Positions 1 to 11,472 of a stretch of DNA of 64,000 nt are shown here, piece by piece (the stretch's first letter is position 1; each line of letters begins with the position of its first letter). Made by a program: the position numbers and the translations under genes. This stretch comes from Ophiura sarsii. Lineage: Eukaryota > Echinodermata > Ophiuroidea > Amphilepidida > Ophiuridae. The notes beneath the pieces were generated by a model, which was not told the origin of the DNA, did not search any database, and saw only the letters and a list, made by a program, of their open reading frames with translations. Location: contig CM069447.1 in the NCBI GenBank assembly GCA_035610835.1, forward strand, positions 24,520,161-24,584,160, in the 5' to 3' direction.

Positions 1-25
1 AATATATCCGAAATTAACCACACCA

Positions 26-912
26 ATCCAATGGAATCGCTATACCGTACTTTAGGGTCGAAACATAGTATCCAACCAAGTGTACTTCTTCTATATTAAG
101 TAAAATCAGGCGATGGAAAAGCCCGAAAAAATTGGAAATTACATACGCCGAGTAACACATGTAGCGTGTTCCTCTTTCCCACTAACGGTATTTACCAAAA
201 CCGTTAAATACTAGCGGTTTGTAAAACCTTTAACAGCATCTCACTATATTAATTTCAATATGATGTTATAGAGACCATTTAAACCGATGTTACCCTCGTA
301 GTTCACTACATAGTTCAATTTAATGTGGATGGACTTTCTGAAAATGACTCTAGAATAACGTGTGCTATATCAGGTAGTAGGCCTATATCCAAGTGCCAAT
401 ACTTTGGGTCAGCCAGAATGGTAGGCTTATTCTTTATTCCAGAGATGACATTGTTATCATTTTGGTAAAGGCGCATTTGATATGAAGAACCTCTCGAGTA
501 GGAGTGGCGTGCATATAGATGTACATTTACCACGTATAAGTCTTATAAGTTTGGAATCACATCAGTCTCGCATTATCAAAATCATATATGAAATTTGCGA
601 ATCATAATTGTCAGCATATACCAATAAAATATAAAATAAAAAGCAAACAGCTGTCACTACACAAGTATTAACAGTTCAGTTCCCTATACTAACAGTAAAT
701 GACATCATGTTAAGATGTTGAACACTATAATTTTAAAGGCAATCCAAAATCAGCCAAACTATGGAATTGCTGTAGCAATATTGGAATGCGGTATATCCAA
801 GCGGGAGTACATGTAATCCCTCTATATCGAGTGAAATCAGAGTTGAAAAAGGAAATTGGATATTGATGAGCGTTATTTACACACGCTGAGTAACATATGT
901 ACCGTGTTCCCT
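26..912. repeat. Imperfect direct repeat, about 150 bp, two copies
   Basis: Blocks at about 26-172 and 755-912 share the same order of words: an ATGGAATYGCT-like start, a TATCCAA word, a TATAT..AGT.AAATCAG segment, then CGCYGAGTAACAYATGTA and CGTGTTCC. The copies are clearly related but diverged by many substitutions and indels. The 580 bp between them are AT-rich and show no coding signal I trust. The short minus-strand frames here overlap the repeat and are not supported as genes. Confidence 0.55.
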
Positions 913-914
913 GC

Positions 915-1143
915 TCTTCCACGCGGCAATAAGTGTAACCATGTAGAAAGCTAATTGTTCAGAAACCTTTCATAACTTTTAAGAATTTCAAGAATTACCG
1001 AACCAATACTACACATGGGTGTACTTTATTGTAATGCATTTATCATGGTGATTCCAAATATTCAATAATGTTGACATGTTTAAAACACTTTGTGCAATTT
1101 AAGAACTGAGGTCTGCATACGACTGCCGCGTGGAAAGTGTTAA
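915..1143 (+). mobile_element. TTAA-flanked MITE (CACTTTCCACGCGG family), copy 1
   Basis: One of about a dozen copies of a 220-250 bp non-autonomous element with TIRs TTAACACTTTCCACGCGGC and its reverse complement. In this copy the left TIR is decayed (CTCTTCCACGCGGC) and the right end GCCGCGTGGAAAGTGTTAA is intact. The internal words TTCAGAAACCTTT, ATTACCGAACCAATACTA and CATGGTGATTCCAAATA match the other copies. The TTAA target and TIR size suggest a piggyBac-type origin, which is inference. There is no coding capacity. Confidence 0.75.
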
Positions 1144-1231
1144 TAACAACTGCTATCTACAATAAGATGCGTCATAGTTTTGGGTTAAGAATAAGATCCA
1201 GGGCCAGAGGGATATGGTTTTATTAACCAAA

Positions 1232-1867
1232 TTCTGATAGTCCAATACAGTAATAACTGTAATTAAAGTGCGTATTATATTACAGTTTTACCGTGCCTGT
1301 GTTATAACACGGTAACATGTGTTACGGTAGATTACAGTTGTTACTGCCCCTGTGTTACAGGGTGTTAGCGCCCTCAACGGAATAAATCGCAATAACACTG
1401 ACAATGACAGTATACGTACAAATATAAAATACGTACAGTATACGTATCTTATATTTGACACCATTGAAATGATATTGATACATAATTATATGCCAAAACA
1501 CTCAGGGGGTTGGTGGTCGTTGTGGCAAAGTAAAAACAAGGATGGCACAATCATAAACTATAAGTATTGGATATCCAACAATCTTAAACTATAAATATTG
1601 GATATCCAACAATCTTAAACAATAAATATCGGATATCCAACATTCTTAAACTATTTTCGTTAGTGTTATTGCGATTTATTCCGTGCAAGTGAGCAATATA
1701 GCGTTTCTGGTCTGGCAATAGCCCGTTTGCGTGTTATAACACAGGGACAGTAACAACTGTAATATACTGTAGCACGTGTTACCGTGTTATAACACAGGCA
1801 CAGTAAAACTGTAATATAATACGCACTTTAATTACAGTTACTAAGTACTGTATTGGACTATCAGAAG
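1232..1867. mobile_element. Long-TIR foldback element, about 636 bp
   Basis: The outer ends TTCTGATAGTCCAATACAGT and its reverse complement are exact. They continue inward for well over 100 bp as two inverted arms, both carrying ATTACAGTTTTAC, GTGTTATAACACGG and ATAAATCGCAATAACACT words. No clear target-site duplication was found. The single internal frame (1352-1594) lies across the arms and a tandem repeat, so I do not call it a gene. Confidence 0.7.
1553..1652 (+). repeat. About 32-bp tandem repeat, three units
   Basis: Three consecutive units contain TATTGGATATCCAACA (third unit ATCGGATATCCAACA) followed by TTCTTAAACTA-like or CAATCTTAAAC-like words. The repeat sits in the centre of the surrounding foldback element. 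Confidence 0.8.
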
Positions 1868-2108
1868 TGGGTGTTTTATTAGGCCTTTTGATGTGATTTG
1901 TATGTGAGGTGTGGTCAAACATTGATACACCTTACCAGTTGCCAACACAATGTTGGGCTTATATTATCTTCAATGTTCCGGGAAAGGCGTTAGGCACTTA
2001 CCGTTCCAACGTTGTAATTGACACATTGTGTAGGTTAACCCTAACACTCCCGGTGGATTTTCCAACGATTTTTTTTTCAAGCAAAAAAAACACACACAAC
2101 AAGAGGTG

Positions 2109-2181
2109 CCACGCCCCGGGGTTTGAACCCACGACCTCTCGGTTACAAGTCGAACGCTCTACCAACTGAGCCCTCGGGAGC
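2109..2181 (-). tRNA. tRNA-like sequence, Thr(UGU)-like; possible SINE head
   Basis: On the minus strand this 73-nt stretch has the layout of a tRNA. It has an A box (GGGCTCAGTTGGTAGAGCG), an anticodon loop CTTGTAA giving UGU, and a B box (GGGTTCAAACCCC). Four of five anticodon-stem pairs and four of five T-stem pairs form. The acceptor halves GCTCCCG and GGCGTGG do not pair well, so it may be a pseudogene or the head of a tRNA-derived SINE. Downstream on the same strand is an A/T-rich run. A 22-nt hairpin (2186-2207, arms CTGGGCGA/TCGCCCAG) lies just upstream. Confidence 0.5.
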
Positions 2182-2486
2182 TATGCTGGGCGAGTGTATT
2201 CGCCCAGCTATGTAGCCCGGGGCCATTATTTCACCCAAAAACCTCATCGCCACGTGGAACCGACAGGCTGGGATTTCATGGGGTGTGGGGCTGTAAGGTT
2301 TAATACAAATTTGAGATGTTATAGATAAGAAGAGCCAGAGGTGTACTCACATGTGCATGCTTATTATCAGTAGCATGTGAGAATGTTTGCGTACTCTCAA
2401 ATCTCCATACGATATGCCAATGTGTTCTTAGAGAACAATATGTTTCATTGGCGTGTACTGCATAAACATAGTACAGAGTAGGGTAA

Positions 2487-2810
2487 TACACCTATCAGTT
2501 GTAAGCCGCACTATACGACCCCCGGGAGAGGTGCGTCGTGGGTGCGTCGTTTACCAATAATTCTTGACGGAGGGTACGTCAGTGGCAGCCTTTGGTCCGT
2601 CACAAAAATGACGGAGGGTGCGTAAAGGTCCGTCACTTTACATGGGTGCGAATGGGCTGATAGTTGACTAAGGGTGCGTATTTGGATGGCAATGGTCCGT
2701 CGTTTTTTTGACACATGCTGCGTCATGGTACATGAGAAGTTGACGCACCTCGGTAAAGTGACGCACCACTCCCGGGGGTCGTATAGTGCGTCTTACAACT
2801 GATAGGTGTA
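2487..2810 (-). mobile_element. 324-bp TWA-flanked MITE (Harbinger-type), copy 1
   Basis: The TIRs start TACACCTATCAGTTGTAAG, followed after one variable base by CGCACTATACGACCCCCGGGA, and are near-perfect. The direct 3-bp flanks are TAA (2484-2486 and 2811-2813), which fits the TWA target duplication known for PIF/Harbinger elements. The interior is rich in GACGGA, GGGTGCGT and GACGCACC words. A copy of exactly the same length lies at 28211-28534 in the opposite orientation with about five differences by eye. It has no coding capacity; the 71-codon frame inside is a shadow. Confidence 0.85.
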
Positions 2811-2813
2811 TAA

Positions 2814-3992
2814 AGTGACTCAATATGAGTATTATTTGGCAGAATACCGCAGTAGCTAATTTGTTTTAAAGGACTTTATTCAAGGTAGGAAAATTGGCTC
2901 TTAATTTGTTATTTATACATATATAACATTTTCTGAAGTAGTTTTATGTTTTTTGAAGCGTCATATTCAAAAAAACCACTTATCAGTTTAACTCATCTAC
3001 AATTGGTGCTCCATTGTAGAGAAGGGTTTTCTATAACAATCTTGTCGTATACGTAGCTAGCAATTAACGTCATGAAATACAATTTCTTACTTTGAATTTC
3101 TTACTTTGAATGATCGGGAATATGATTCCATGAAATGATAAAATTGAAAGTTGAGCCTGATTCTTCACTTGATGTAAGTGTGTGATCAACATGAATTAAT
3201 AACGAAGCCGTATCAATCATTGTGAAATTGCACACGGACTTATATAAATTATTCCAGGCAAGAACACATGATAGAATACATGCAGAGCTGTAGAATTCCC
3301 CATCGATTCCTGTGTAACTGCTTCATACTTTTCGCAATAACATCCCATCTTGATCGTCTACCATCACAAGCTATCGTTTATTTCTTTTCTTTTTGTCATT
3401 GTATCTGTCGTAATTGTCATCAAAAAGGATCAAAAATCCATCTAAACTGCCGCGTATTTTAAGTGGCCATAAATGACCATGATCAAAATAGCTTACGGCT
3501 AGTCGGCGACACTTGTTTACGATGTTTCTAGAAGTTGTTACAATACTTTTAATATATATTTAGTTTTTACATCTTTTTATTTGATTTGTTAACAAAATCA
3601 GAACTTTAAATGCCCATAACATGACAGTTTGTATTTGATGTTTTGAGACAAAGTTATTTTAAATCATCTGTAACTCTGGTTTGGAATATGATATAACATC
3701 CCTCATTGTGCCTCTCTTATTCGTCTTGGGTCACATTAAAAATAACTTAATACACAATGTAGAAAGAAAAAGAACCCTTGTGAACTGTTATTTTTAAATT
3801 TCGAGTGGCTCCTGGGTGGAAGAAATGGCAACTATTTAAATCAGCATTCCTGCAAAGCACAATTCATATTTCTCAAAAGGTAAAGATATATTTATGTTAT
3901 TATAATTGTTTCCCTGAAATAAGCCTTGATGACAACTAAATATAAGATATATCTTCAAACGGATGGGCCATCAGATCCTGCATATCCAATAA
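2814..3992. other. No supported feature
   Basis: AT-rich sequence. I see no TIR pair, tandem repeat, tRNA box or convincing exon. A 64-codon frame at 3268-3462 has no splice or composition support. Confidence 0.5.
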
Positions 3993-4217
3993 TTAGCATT
4001 TGACATTTTATCTACACTTTACGGCCATTTTGAAAGTAGAAATTCGAGCCCATTTGCTCGCTTTATTAAATTAGAAGGGAAACACGATATTCCTGTGCAA
4101 AGACAATACGACCTTTGCAAAATGGAAATTTTGATTTACAAGGGGACAATACATTTGAAATATAAGTCCCCGTATTACCCAGACGGCGATTTATTCAACG
4201 AGTCAGGCGCCCGTTAG
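3993..4217 (+). CDS. Candidate exon, 74 codons without an early ATG, unknown
   Basis: A frame stays open from after a TAA at 3990-3992 to a TAG at 4215-4217 in otherwise stop-rich DNA. The translation looks protein-like, with balanced composition (FARFIKLEG, VQRQYDLCKMEIL, HLKYKSPYYPDGDLF) and no low complexity. The only internal ATG comes late. I recognise no family. I saw no strong donor or acceptor at its edges, so it may be a decayed exon, a transposon remnant or chance. Confidence 0.2.
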   Translation, partial: LAFDILSTLYGHFESRNSSPFARFIKLEGKHDIPVQRQYDLCKMEILIYKGTIHLKYKSPYYPDGDLFNESGAR

Positions 4218-4319
4218 TGCCTTTCAAGGGTTTCTATATTAAGTTAAATAAATATAAAAGTCAAAGAAGACGAGCAAGTGTCAAGTTCCTCTGATGACGT
4301 CTGTTATGGGTTGAAGTAA

Positions 4320-5124
4320 TACCGCCCATGACTAGGCGAGATCGACAACATGATAACTAGAACTCACTATAATGATATATTAGAGTCGTAGTTATTACTC
4401 ATTATATTGAGACACAAGCTAACAAAAAGGTAAACAAATAAAATTAAATTAAAAAATCCAATGTTGGCACCACTACAGATATCAGCCATGATAAAGGCTA
4501 CATTATGAACAATATCAGAACTATAAATGCAATAAACAGACTCTCAGCAATGCTATATGCTATGGACCATATCAGAACTCTAAGAAAAACAGTCAATAGA
4601 CTTTAAAATGTTATTATACTGTTATATGCCAATTTTCTTTTTTATTTATGGAAGGGAGATGGCATATACATACCGCCCATGACTAGGCGAGATCGACAAC
4701 ATGATTACTAGATCCAACTATAATGATATATTAGAGTCGTAGTTATTACTCATTATATTGAGACACAAGCTAAAAAAAAAAGGTAAACAAATAAAATTAA
4801 ATAAAAAAATCCAATGTTGGCACCACTACAGATATCAGCCATGATAAAGGCTACATTATGAACAATATCAGAACTATAAATGCAATAAACAGACTCTCAG
4901 CCATGCTATAAGCTATGGACCATTATCAGAACTCTAAGAAAAACAGTCAATAGACTTTAAATGTTATTATACTAGATATGCCAATTTTCTTTTTATTTAT
5001 GGAAGGGAGATGGCATATACATACCGCCCATGACTAGGCGAGATCGACCACATGATTACTAGAACCAACTATAATGATATATTAGAGTCGTAGTTCTTTA
5101 CTTATTATATTGAGACACAAGCTA
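4320..5124 (+). repeat. 351-bp tandem repeat, about 2.3 copies
   Basis: Units start with TACCGCCCATGACTAGGCGA at 4320, 4671 and 5022, a period of 351 bp. The third unit stops near 5124 after GAGACACAAGCTA. The copies are nearly identical; differences are mainly A-run lengths and a few substitutions. Each unit contains ATCCAATGTTGGCACCACT and a repeated ATCAGAACT.TAA word. No coding signal. Confidence 0.9.
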
Positions 5125-5650
5125 TACCAATGTCTACGGGTAGCAAAATGAGAAGAAAGATCAACTAATTGTTATGAGTCTATCCATAGCCATTTATAAC
5201 ACATTGATATTTGTATGCATCAAAAAGCCTACATTTAGAATTGAATAAATGTGTAGCAATTGAAAATATTGCTAACATTTTTGGCTTTGAGACTTTGTAA
5301 AGATAATCGAGAAAATGATATTTAAAAAAAATTGGTTATACATCACAAAAACGGTCAAAGTTTACCGATACGTCACTATGTAATACCACCGACCACACGC
5401 CACAATGTAATACCACCGACGGCATATAAGGTTCCATCTGAACATGTCGATATTGCCATATGTAATAACCATGATAACAGGGAGGACTACGTTTGGTAAC
5501 TCCCGTTTAGATTTCTAGGAAAGTCAAACTGATTAGCCAGAAACAATCATCCATGCATTGTTCAACATGAAAACCATGTCAGGTGACTACAGTATCCAAC
5601 ATAGAACAATGCGCATGCACAAATGTGCACACCTCCACAATGCGATACGC
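5125..5650. other. Mostly featureless; short duplicated word
   Basis: The only structure seen is a short direct repeat around 5380-5430, in which TGTAATACCACCGAC occurs twice. A related TACGTCACTATGTAATA word appears again near 33456-33475. A 60-codon frame at 5558-5740 overlaps the edge of the next duplicated block and is not supported. Confidence 0.4.
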
Positions 5651-6653
5651 TCAAAAAGTGTGCCTCATATTGCTCTTTTCAAAGGTACCTGGTTACGCCG
5701 ATGCTTTGAGGCACCTGGTTTCCCCCCATCCTACCCTTAGTAAGCGTTAAGGTTCTTAACAGGGAAAAATCGTTTCCGTTTGTATACCATATCGCATGTT
5801 ACGAATGCATTTCATGTATGTCAATCCCTTCAGTTTCTCCATATTGTTCAAGTACATGTACTCGACCGACTAACGTCGAACCCATATCTACTCCCGTCGG
5901 CATTAAAGCTCCTCTGACGACCACCAAGAACGATTATTCTTAGCTCATCTACTCGATTTTGTTTATCTCACTTTTCAATAACCATTACGCTAAAAGGTTA
6001 ATTTCAAGTATTAGTTTACGGTCATGTGTTTTAAGCTCGCCTCCTTTCGCGTTACACACGGATTTTGGCTTTCGCGACATGATTTTAACTTTACACATTT
6101 ATAATTGCTTGTATACCCCCCTGAGGTAGTAAAAGTATACATTTTCTGAAGGGAAATTGCATGAGAAAACCAAATATGCCATTAAAATTATAGTACGACC
6201 AAGAACTAAAATGGTATGATCGGAAATGTTCGGAAAATATCAGAGTTTTTTAATTTTTAATTTGAGATCCATATATTTGTTATACCTACCCCTATTATTT
6301 TTTGTTAACATATTTGAATTCCTCATGAAATTACCCATTAGATGATATATATTTATCAAAGTTACTACGTCGGTATGGTAATTATACCGGCTAGTGAATA
6401 TCTCAATTTTTTATTTTATATATTTTTAGAATTTTCAGAAATATTTGTTTAAGGATGAACCCTTCCCTGATATAAACTGCATTTCTGAATTCCTCTAGTT
6501 ACAAGCTTTCCAAAAATGTATACTTTTGCTATCATAGGTTGAAAACTTTTTCTGTTATAGTCATTTTTATAAATCCGGTAAATTGAGGCTGATTATTCAT
6601 GTTGACTGTGTAGCGTATAGGAAGAAAGCTGATGATCATTGTCTTATCCATAA

Positions 6654-7200
6654 TTAATTAGTTGTTAATAATAGTTGACAAGTCTGTTGAACCACATACT
6701 TAAAGACTACTAAATATCCTTTGAAATGGGACCAAAATTGTGTTTTTAATATTAGGGGATGACTAGTTATTGTAAAAAGAACAAAGCATGGGATTATCCC
6801 CATTGAGTTTGTACAGGCGGCACCCCTTCCAGCGGCACCCCTTCCAGCACCACCCCTGGTCCCCAAACATCAAACAGCTGTATCTCCCTTTCTGTATTAG
6901 CTATACCAATGCCATTTGGCAGGTAGATAGCTTGTTATTAGGGCTTTAAAATGATACCAAATTTGTTGAGATAGCTTTTGTGGTTTTAATTTTAATATTT
7001 GAGGAAAATGACAGCATGAAGCTAAAAAATGTAACGGCACCACCCTATTGGGAGGCGAGTTCATAACGCGTGACCCTACACGCTTGTTTGGAAATTTCTC
7101 GAATTCAACCAATACCGAGGCTGTCCAAGGGGGACGCAAGGAGGGTAGAAAAGGAATTTGACGGTATTTTATGGGAAGACGTTCGATGATTAGGTAGGGG
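6654..7200. repeat. Weak duplicated segment and GGCACCCCTTCCAGC short repeat
   Basis: Two related stretches (about 6700-6850 and 6935-7050) share TTTAATATT.G.GGA and end near GGCRCC words. Between 6821 and 6860, GGCACCCCTTCCAGC is repeated about 2.5 times. The open frames on the minus strand here fall on these repeats and are not called. Confidence 0.4.
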
Positions 7201-7270
7201 GTGATCAAGTTTTCAACACATGTATAACCAACTAAGATAAAATAATGTCATAACATCGTATACCAAGTAC

Positions 7271-7293
7271 TTATATATATATATATATATATT
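7271..7293. repeat. (TA)n microsatellite
   Basis: An uninterrupted TA dinucleotide run of about 11 units. Confidence 0.95.
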
Positions 7294-7739
7294 ATGATGG
7301 TTTCATGTATTGCTTCTCAACGTATGTGAACGCTGTGAACTTAATAACGAACCATAACATATAGGAAACAACTCATGTCGATACAAAATAATGTTAAAGT
7401 TGACATTGATAATCACTACTGTGAATAGGCTGACATTATATTGTTGACGTACACATTAAAGCACATTCGCTCTTCCTAACTTGAACCCCAACTTTAAACC
7501 GATAACATGTATGTACTTAGAAGAACTAGACGATACATTTTGACATTCGCTTGAACAAGGTAAACTACCTTGGGGTTGTAGGTACAGAGGGTATGTGTAG
7601 CGACACTAAAGTAAAATGCATGTACGCAACGAAAACAAAAAAAGCTGGCAGTGTATTTATTATATTATACACACTATTTCAAACAACCTTTGACCTATTT
7701 TAATGATATTTGGATGATATAAATATACTATGGAAAGTT

Positions 7740-7930
7740 CAACATTATAACTAGGGGGTTAAAAAACCGCAATCTTGATTCAAAGGCAATATCGGACTTT
7801 TCTTACCCCTACCCTATAAAACATAATTATAGGGGGTGGAAATCGCAATCTCGTTTTTTTCCTACCCTACCTCTATATTACATATAAGAGGGGGACAAAA
7901 CGTGAGGTCGGTTTTTTCCCTACCCCTACT
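7740..7930. repeat. Short imperfect repeats with CCTACCC/TAGGGGG words
   Basis: Three imperfect repeats of about 60 bp contain a TAGGGGGT- or AGAGGGGG-like start, an AATC or GTCG word, a T run and CCTACCCCTA. No gene signal was seen. Confidence 0.4.
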
Positions 7931-9555
7931 TATAACCTCTGAATGACGTTTTCACGCTAGACTAGTTTCTTGAACGCTTACATCAGTTTAGTAAAAATGA
8001 TTTAGATGAGAGGTTTCTTGACAAATATTTTTTTGCGCATGGTAACGTTAAACTTCCATATTTTACAAACGAAATAAAATACATGTAGGTGCTCGAATTG
8101 TTTTGCCTAATAATGCTCAATATCCACAGTTTTTATGAAACATAAAGAAAGTAAATATTAGTGAGTAGCTGAAAATGGCTGTAAAAACTACCCTGTATTA
8201 ACACCATAGTTTGAAAACCGATCAAACGCTCTATAGTTGTTCTAAGTTGTCAGATACTAGTATATAAGACACGTGTGAGGCTTTCAGCTATATATATTGT
8301 ACTGTAATACATCGGGTTCACGCTTCTTTAAATCTTGTGTACAATTAAAATGGAATCTTCTTTCGATATATTTCACACCAAGTACGAGCAACAACAAAAC
8401 ATCGATAATAGTTGCGTCAAGCTTAAAATCAATCGGTTTTATATTTCACTTCGATTTCATCTCGACGAGTTTACACACACAGCACTGTATTTAAAACTAC
8501 GTTTGAAGGTGCTCGGTAGGTTAAGTAACGAAATACAATGAATTTTCGCTGATTGCGTTAAAACGCAAAGGACAGAAATTTGAGGGTACAACCTTACCCG
8601 GGGTAGGGTAAGCTATCAAAGTCCGAGCGTAGGGGGGTGGGTGGTTGCCACCTTACATTTTTTTAAATCGCCATTTTGAAAAATATCTTAATTGTGTGGT
8701 CCTAAATCTTATAGTTTATGTTAGAAACATCATAAGCTTACTCTGCTTTTCGGTTTGATTTTTTTACCCCCACCCCCGTCCCTAATTAACATTGTTACAC
8801 ACACGTCTCAGGAGGACGAGCGTTAAATTATAAATGAACTTTGTCTTTTACCGAAAATCCTTCAAATCGCGATAATTTTGAAAATTGGGTTTCAAAATAT
8901 GCGTATTGTTGTGCAGTATTGTCGAAAACTATTTAAACCGATGTGACAGATATTGATGTTATTACTCACCATTTAAAGTTAAACGCAAGTTTATCTTTTA
9001 GAGAGGACGTTCAATAAAACAGGTTTTTAAACACGTTGCCATATCGTCCCCGGAAAAGTAGTAGTCGAAGCTGAGACTAGAAAACCAAAAGATTCGAAGC
9101 GTGCCATTGCATTGAAGGGTATTTATTAAATAATCAGAGACTCTAAATGGGTTACCGTAGGAATGCATCAAATGTACGTCTGTATTATTCAACTCGAATA
9201 CACCCAACATCATACGCCATGGTGTTGTGAATAGAAAAAATCACGACGTGCACAAATGTTTAGTTCAACGCCAGTTAAACTACCTCCATACCCATGTTTA
9301 AAGTTAGAAACTTTCAGCGAGTTAGACAGGTGTTTAACGTTAAACATAATTCCGATAATTGCGTTTAGTTAAACGATGGGATTAACGTCATCGTTAAAAA
9401 ACGCGTGTTTAGTTTAAACCGCGTTTAAATACGTAGGATAACACAGGCCATTGTGGGTCACTGCAACATATTATTTATATCAATGCATTCATCATTGCTT
9501 GGTGTTTGTTGTCTATAATAATTATGCTGACACATGTATTATGTTTCCATTCCAT

Positions 9556-10122
9556 TAAAGGTACATCAAATCAAGGATTGCCATTGCCAAGAAAAGAATG
9601 ATAGACCTGCAGTTGATCTGGAATGACAAAAACCTTTCTAATTGTCTCAAAATGAAATTGGTCAAGACCCTTGTATGGAGTGCACTCATTTATGGCGCTG
9701 AAAGCTGGACACTGTGCAAAGCAGATGAGAACAGAATAATGGCAGCTGAAATGTGGCTATGAAGGAGAATGCTTAACATCAACTGGAAGCAGAAAAGAAC
9801 AAATGTTAGCATTTTGCAAGAGCTAGAAACAGATAGACAACTGTTGGGAAAGGTTGTAAGCCTTAAACTAGGATACTTCGGCCATACGCTCAGGGGAAGT
9901 GGAAGCCCCCTATCTCTCAACCTCATTGAGGGAAAAGAAGAAGGAAAGAGAAAACGTGGCAGACAGAAGAAAAACTGGTTTGATAACATCAGGGAATGGA
10001 CTGGTCTCAACTACGTTCAAGCCAAACGTGCAGCACAAGATAGAACAAAGTGGAGAAAGAACACTAAGAAGAGTGCATGGTCGCCAATCATCAGTAGTGA
10101 TGGAGGCATCAAGGTATCAAGG
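9556..10122 (+). pseudogene. 3' end of a non-LTR retrotransposon reverse-transcriptase ORF
   Basis: The frame from about 9562 reads YIKSRIAIAKKRM, continues through LVKTLVWSALIYGAESWTL and MLNINWKQKRTN, and ends with GKRKRGRQKKNWFDNIREW and AQDRTKWRK. This is the typical region after the polymerase domain in LINE ORF2 proteins: the WSALIYGAE(S/T)WT block, a W-x-R-R-M-L block, and a basic G(K)RGRQ tail. One in-frame TGA at 9760-9762 sits where the family has a Trp in W(L)WRRM, so the copy is dead. It is 5'-truncated, and no polymerase YADD region is present. The reading frame ends at a TAA at 10123-10125 that coincides with the TA target of the foldback element, so the MITE may have landed in the LINE. 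I cannot place the clade by eye. Confidence 0.85.
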
Positions 10123-10124
10123 TA

Positions 10125-10490
10125 AAGGTATATTATGTGATCTTTTCCAGGAGACGCCCTCAATCCTCGATTTTTTTTGGAAGCAGATTTTCTTGCAGAT
10201 TTATATTTCTGATCATAAATCATAAATATATTCCGAGTAACAGAGCGATACTGTTCCTTATTACCTCAAAATCATGGTTTAACAGTGAACATAGAGTGAA
10301 TATAGAGTTAAACCGACAGTTTATTTTCACTCTAAAATCATGATTTTGAAGTAATTAGGAATCGTATCGCTCTGTAACTTGGAATGTATTTACGATTTAT
10401 GTTCAGAAATATAAATCTGCAAGAAAATCTGCTTCACTTCTTTTTCAAAGATTGAGGGCGTTCCCTGGAAAAGATCGTATAATATACCTT
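10125..10490. mobile_element. Foldback MITE with about 165-bp arms, TA-flanked
   Basis: The ends AAGGTATATTATGTGATCTT and the reverse complement of the right end differ at a few bases. The arms run inward through CCAGGAGACGCCCTCAAT, AAATCTGC and CAGAGCGATAC to a small centre. TA dinucleotides flank both ends (10123-10124 and 10491-10492), consistent with a TA target site as in Tc1/mariner-type MITEs. No coding capacity. Confidence 0.8.
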
Positions 10491-11258
10491 TAACTAAAAC
10501 AAATACGACACACATATACAATATTTTCAAAAGAATCATGTTACAATATCCGTGTTCCCTGCCTTTTTTTCTTCTAGGAAACCCTTGAAGATCACGTAAA
10601 CGTTAGAAAAACATATTTCGTTTTCCTTTTAAAATGCTGCTAGCAATTTGATATACATGTATCAACTACGTGAAAAGAATAACATTTATATCAAACATGC
10701 TAGATGCTCAGGTGACTACTAAAATACATCTGAATTCAAAATCGTTACTTTGAATACGTTTTTACATTTTTCACATTTGACAAGTCACAGATGTGTTGTC
10801 TAGGCCTCTATATCGTTAATTGTGTGGAAATTATAGGTAAAATTCTTTATCTGCTTAAAGGAATACCGTTCTATTCATTGAACCATGCATTATATGGTAG
10901 GACAATAATTATCTAATGTACATTGACCATTTTTATTGAACACAGAACATAGAACTATAATGTTCTATTAAATGAATTTAAACTGCACATCCCCAGCCTG
11001 TGACTATTTTTGAAATTCGCACCCTGTTGTCTGTGTCGAAAGTGCTGATGGGATAGCCATACCCAATATTGTGATGTCATCGTAACTCAAACCGTTTCAT
11101 CAGCAACAGGTCGCTGGAAGTTATCACGCAGGAATTCAATGCATAAATCAATAATATCAATACATGAAACAGAGATGCGGACATCTCGTACCTACAGAAG
11201 TGGTCTAAAGAATAATGCTACATATCTGAGCGCTGAAGTTCAATGGCACGGATTTCCT

Positions 11259-11472
11259 TTAACACTTTTACCATATACAAAACATATTTTTCAGAAACCT
11301 CTCCCAAGTCTATATCAAGAATTACTGAACCAATGCTAGGCATGTTTGTACTTATGTCAATGCATTTCTCATGGTGATTCCTAATGCGGTGAAGAAATTC
11401 AATATTTTTGATATTTTTTAATCATTTTGTGACTTTTTGGAATGTCGTCTGTAGACGCCTGCCGCGTGGAAA
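11259..11472 (+). mobile_element. TTAA-flanked MITE, copy 2 (left TIR partly deleted)
   Basis: It starts TTAACACTTT, then jumps directly to TACCATATACAAAACAT, so the rest of the left TIR is missing. Internal words and the end GGAATGTCGTCTG, then CCTGCCGCGTGGAAA match the family. It lies inside segmental-duplication unit 1; the corresponding place in unit 2 carries copy 3. Confidence 0.75.

Noticed and set aside
1490..1540. HSGGWWSLW string similar to SGGWWTAWL at 59.5 kb
   Set aside because: It lies inside a foldback element, has no surrounding frame, and the shared stretch is too short to mean homology.
2511..2726. 71-codon frame that recurs almost unchanged at 28295-28510
   Set aside because: Conserved only because both are copies of the 324-bp MITE; it spans the TIR arms.
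9690..10010. 106-codon minus-strand frame
   Set aside because: Antisense shadow of the LINE RT tail.
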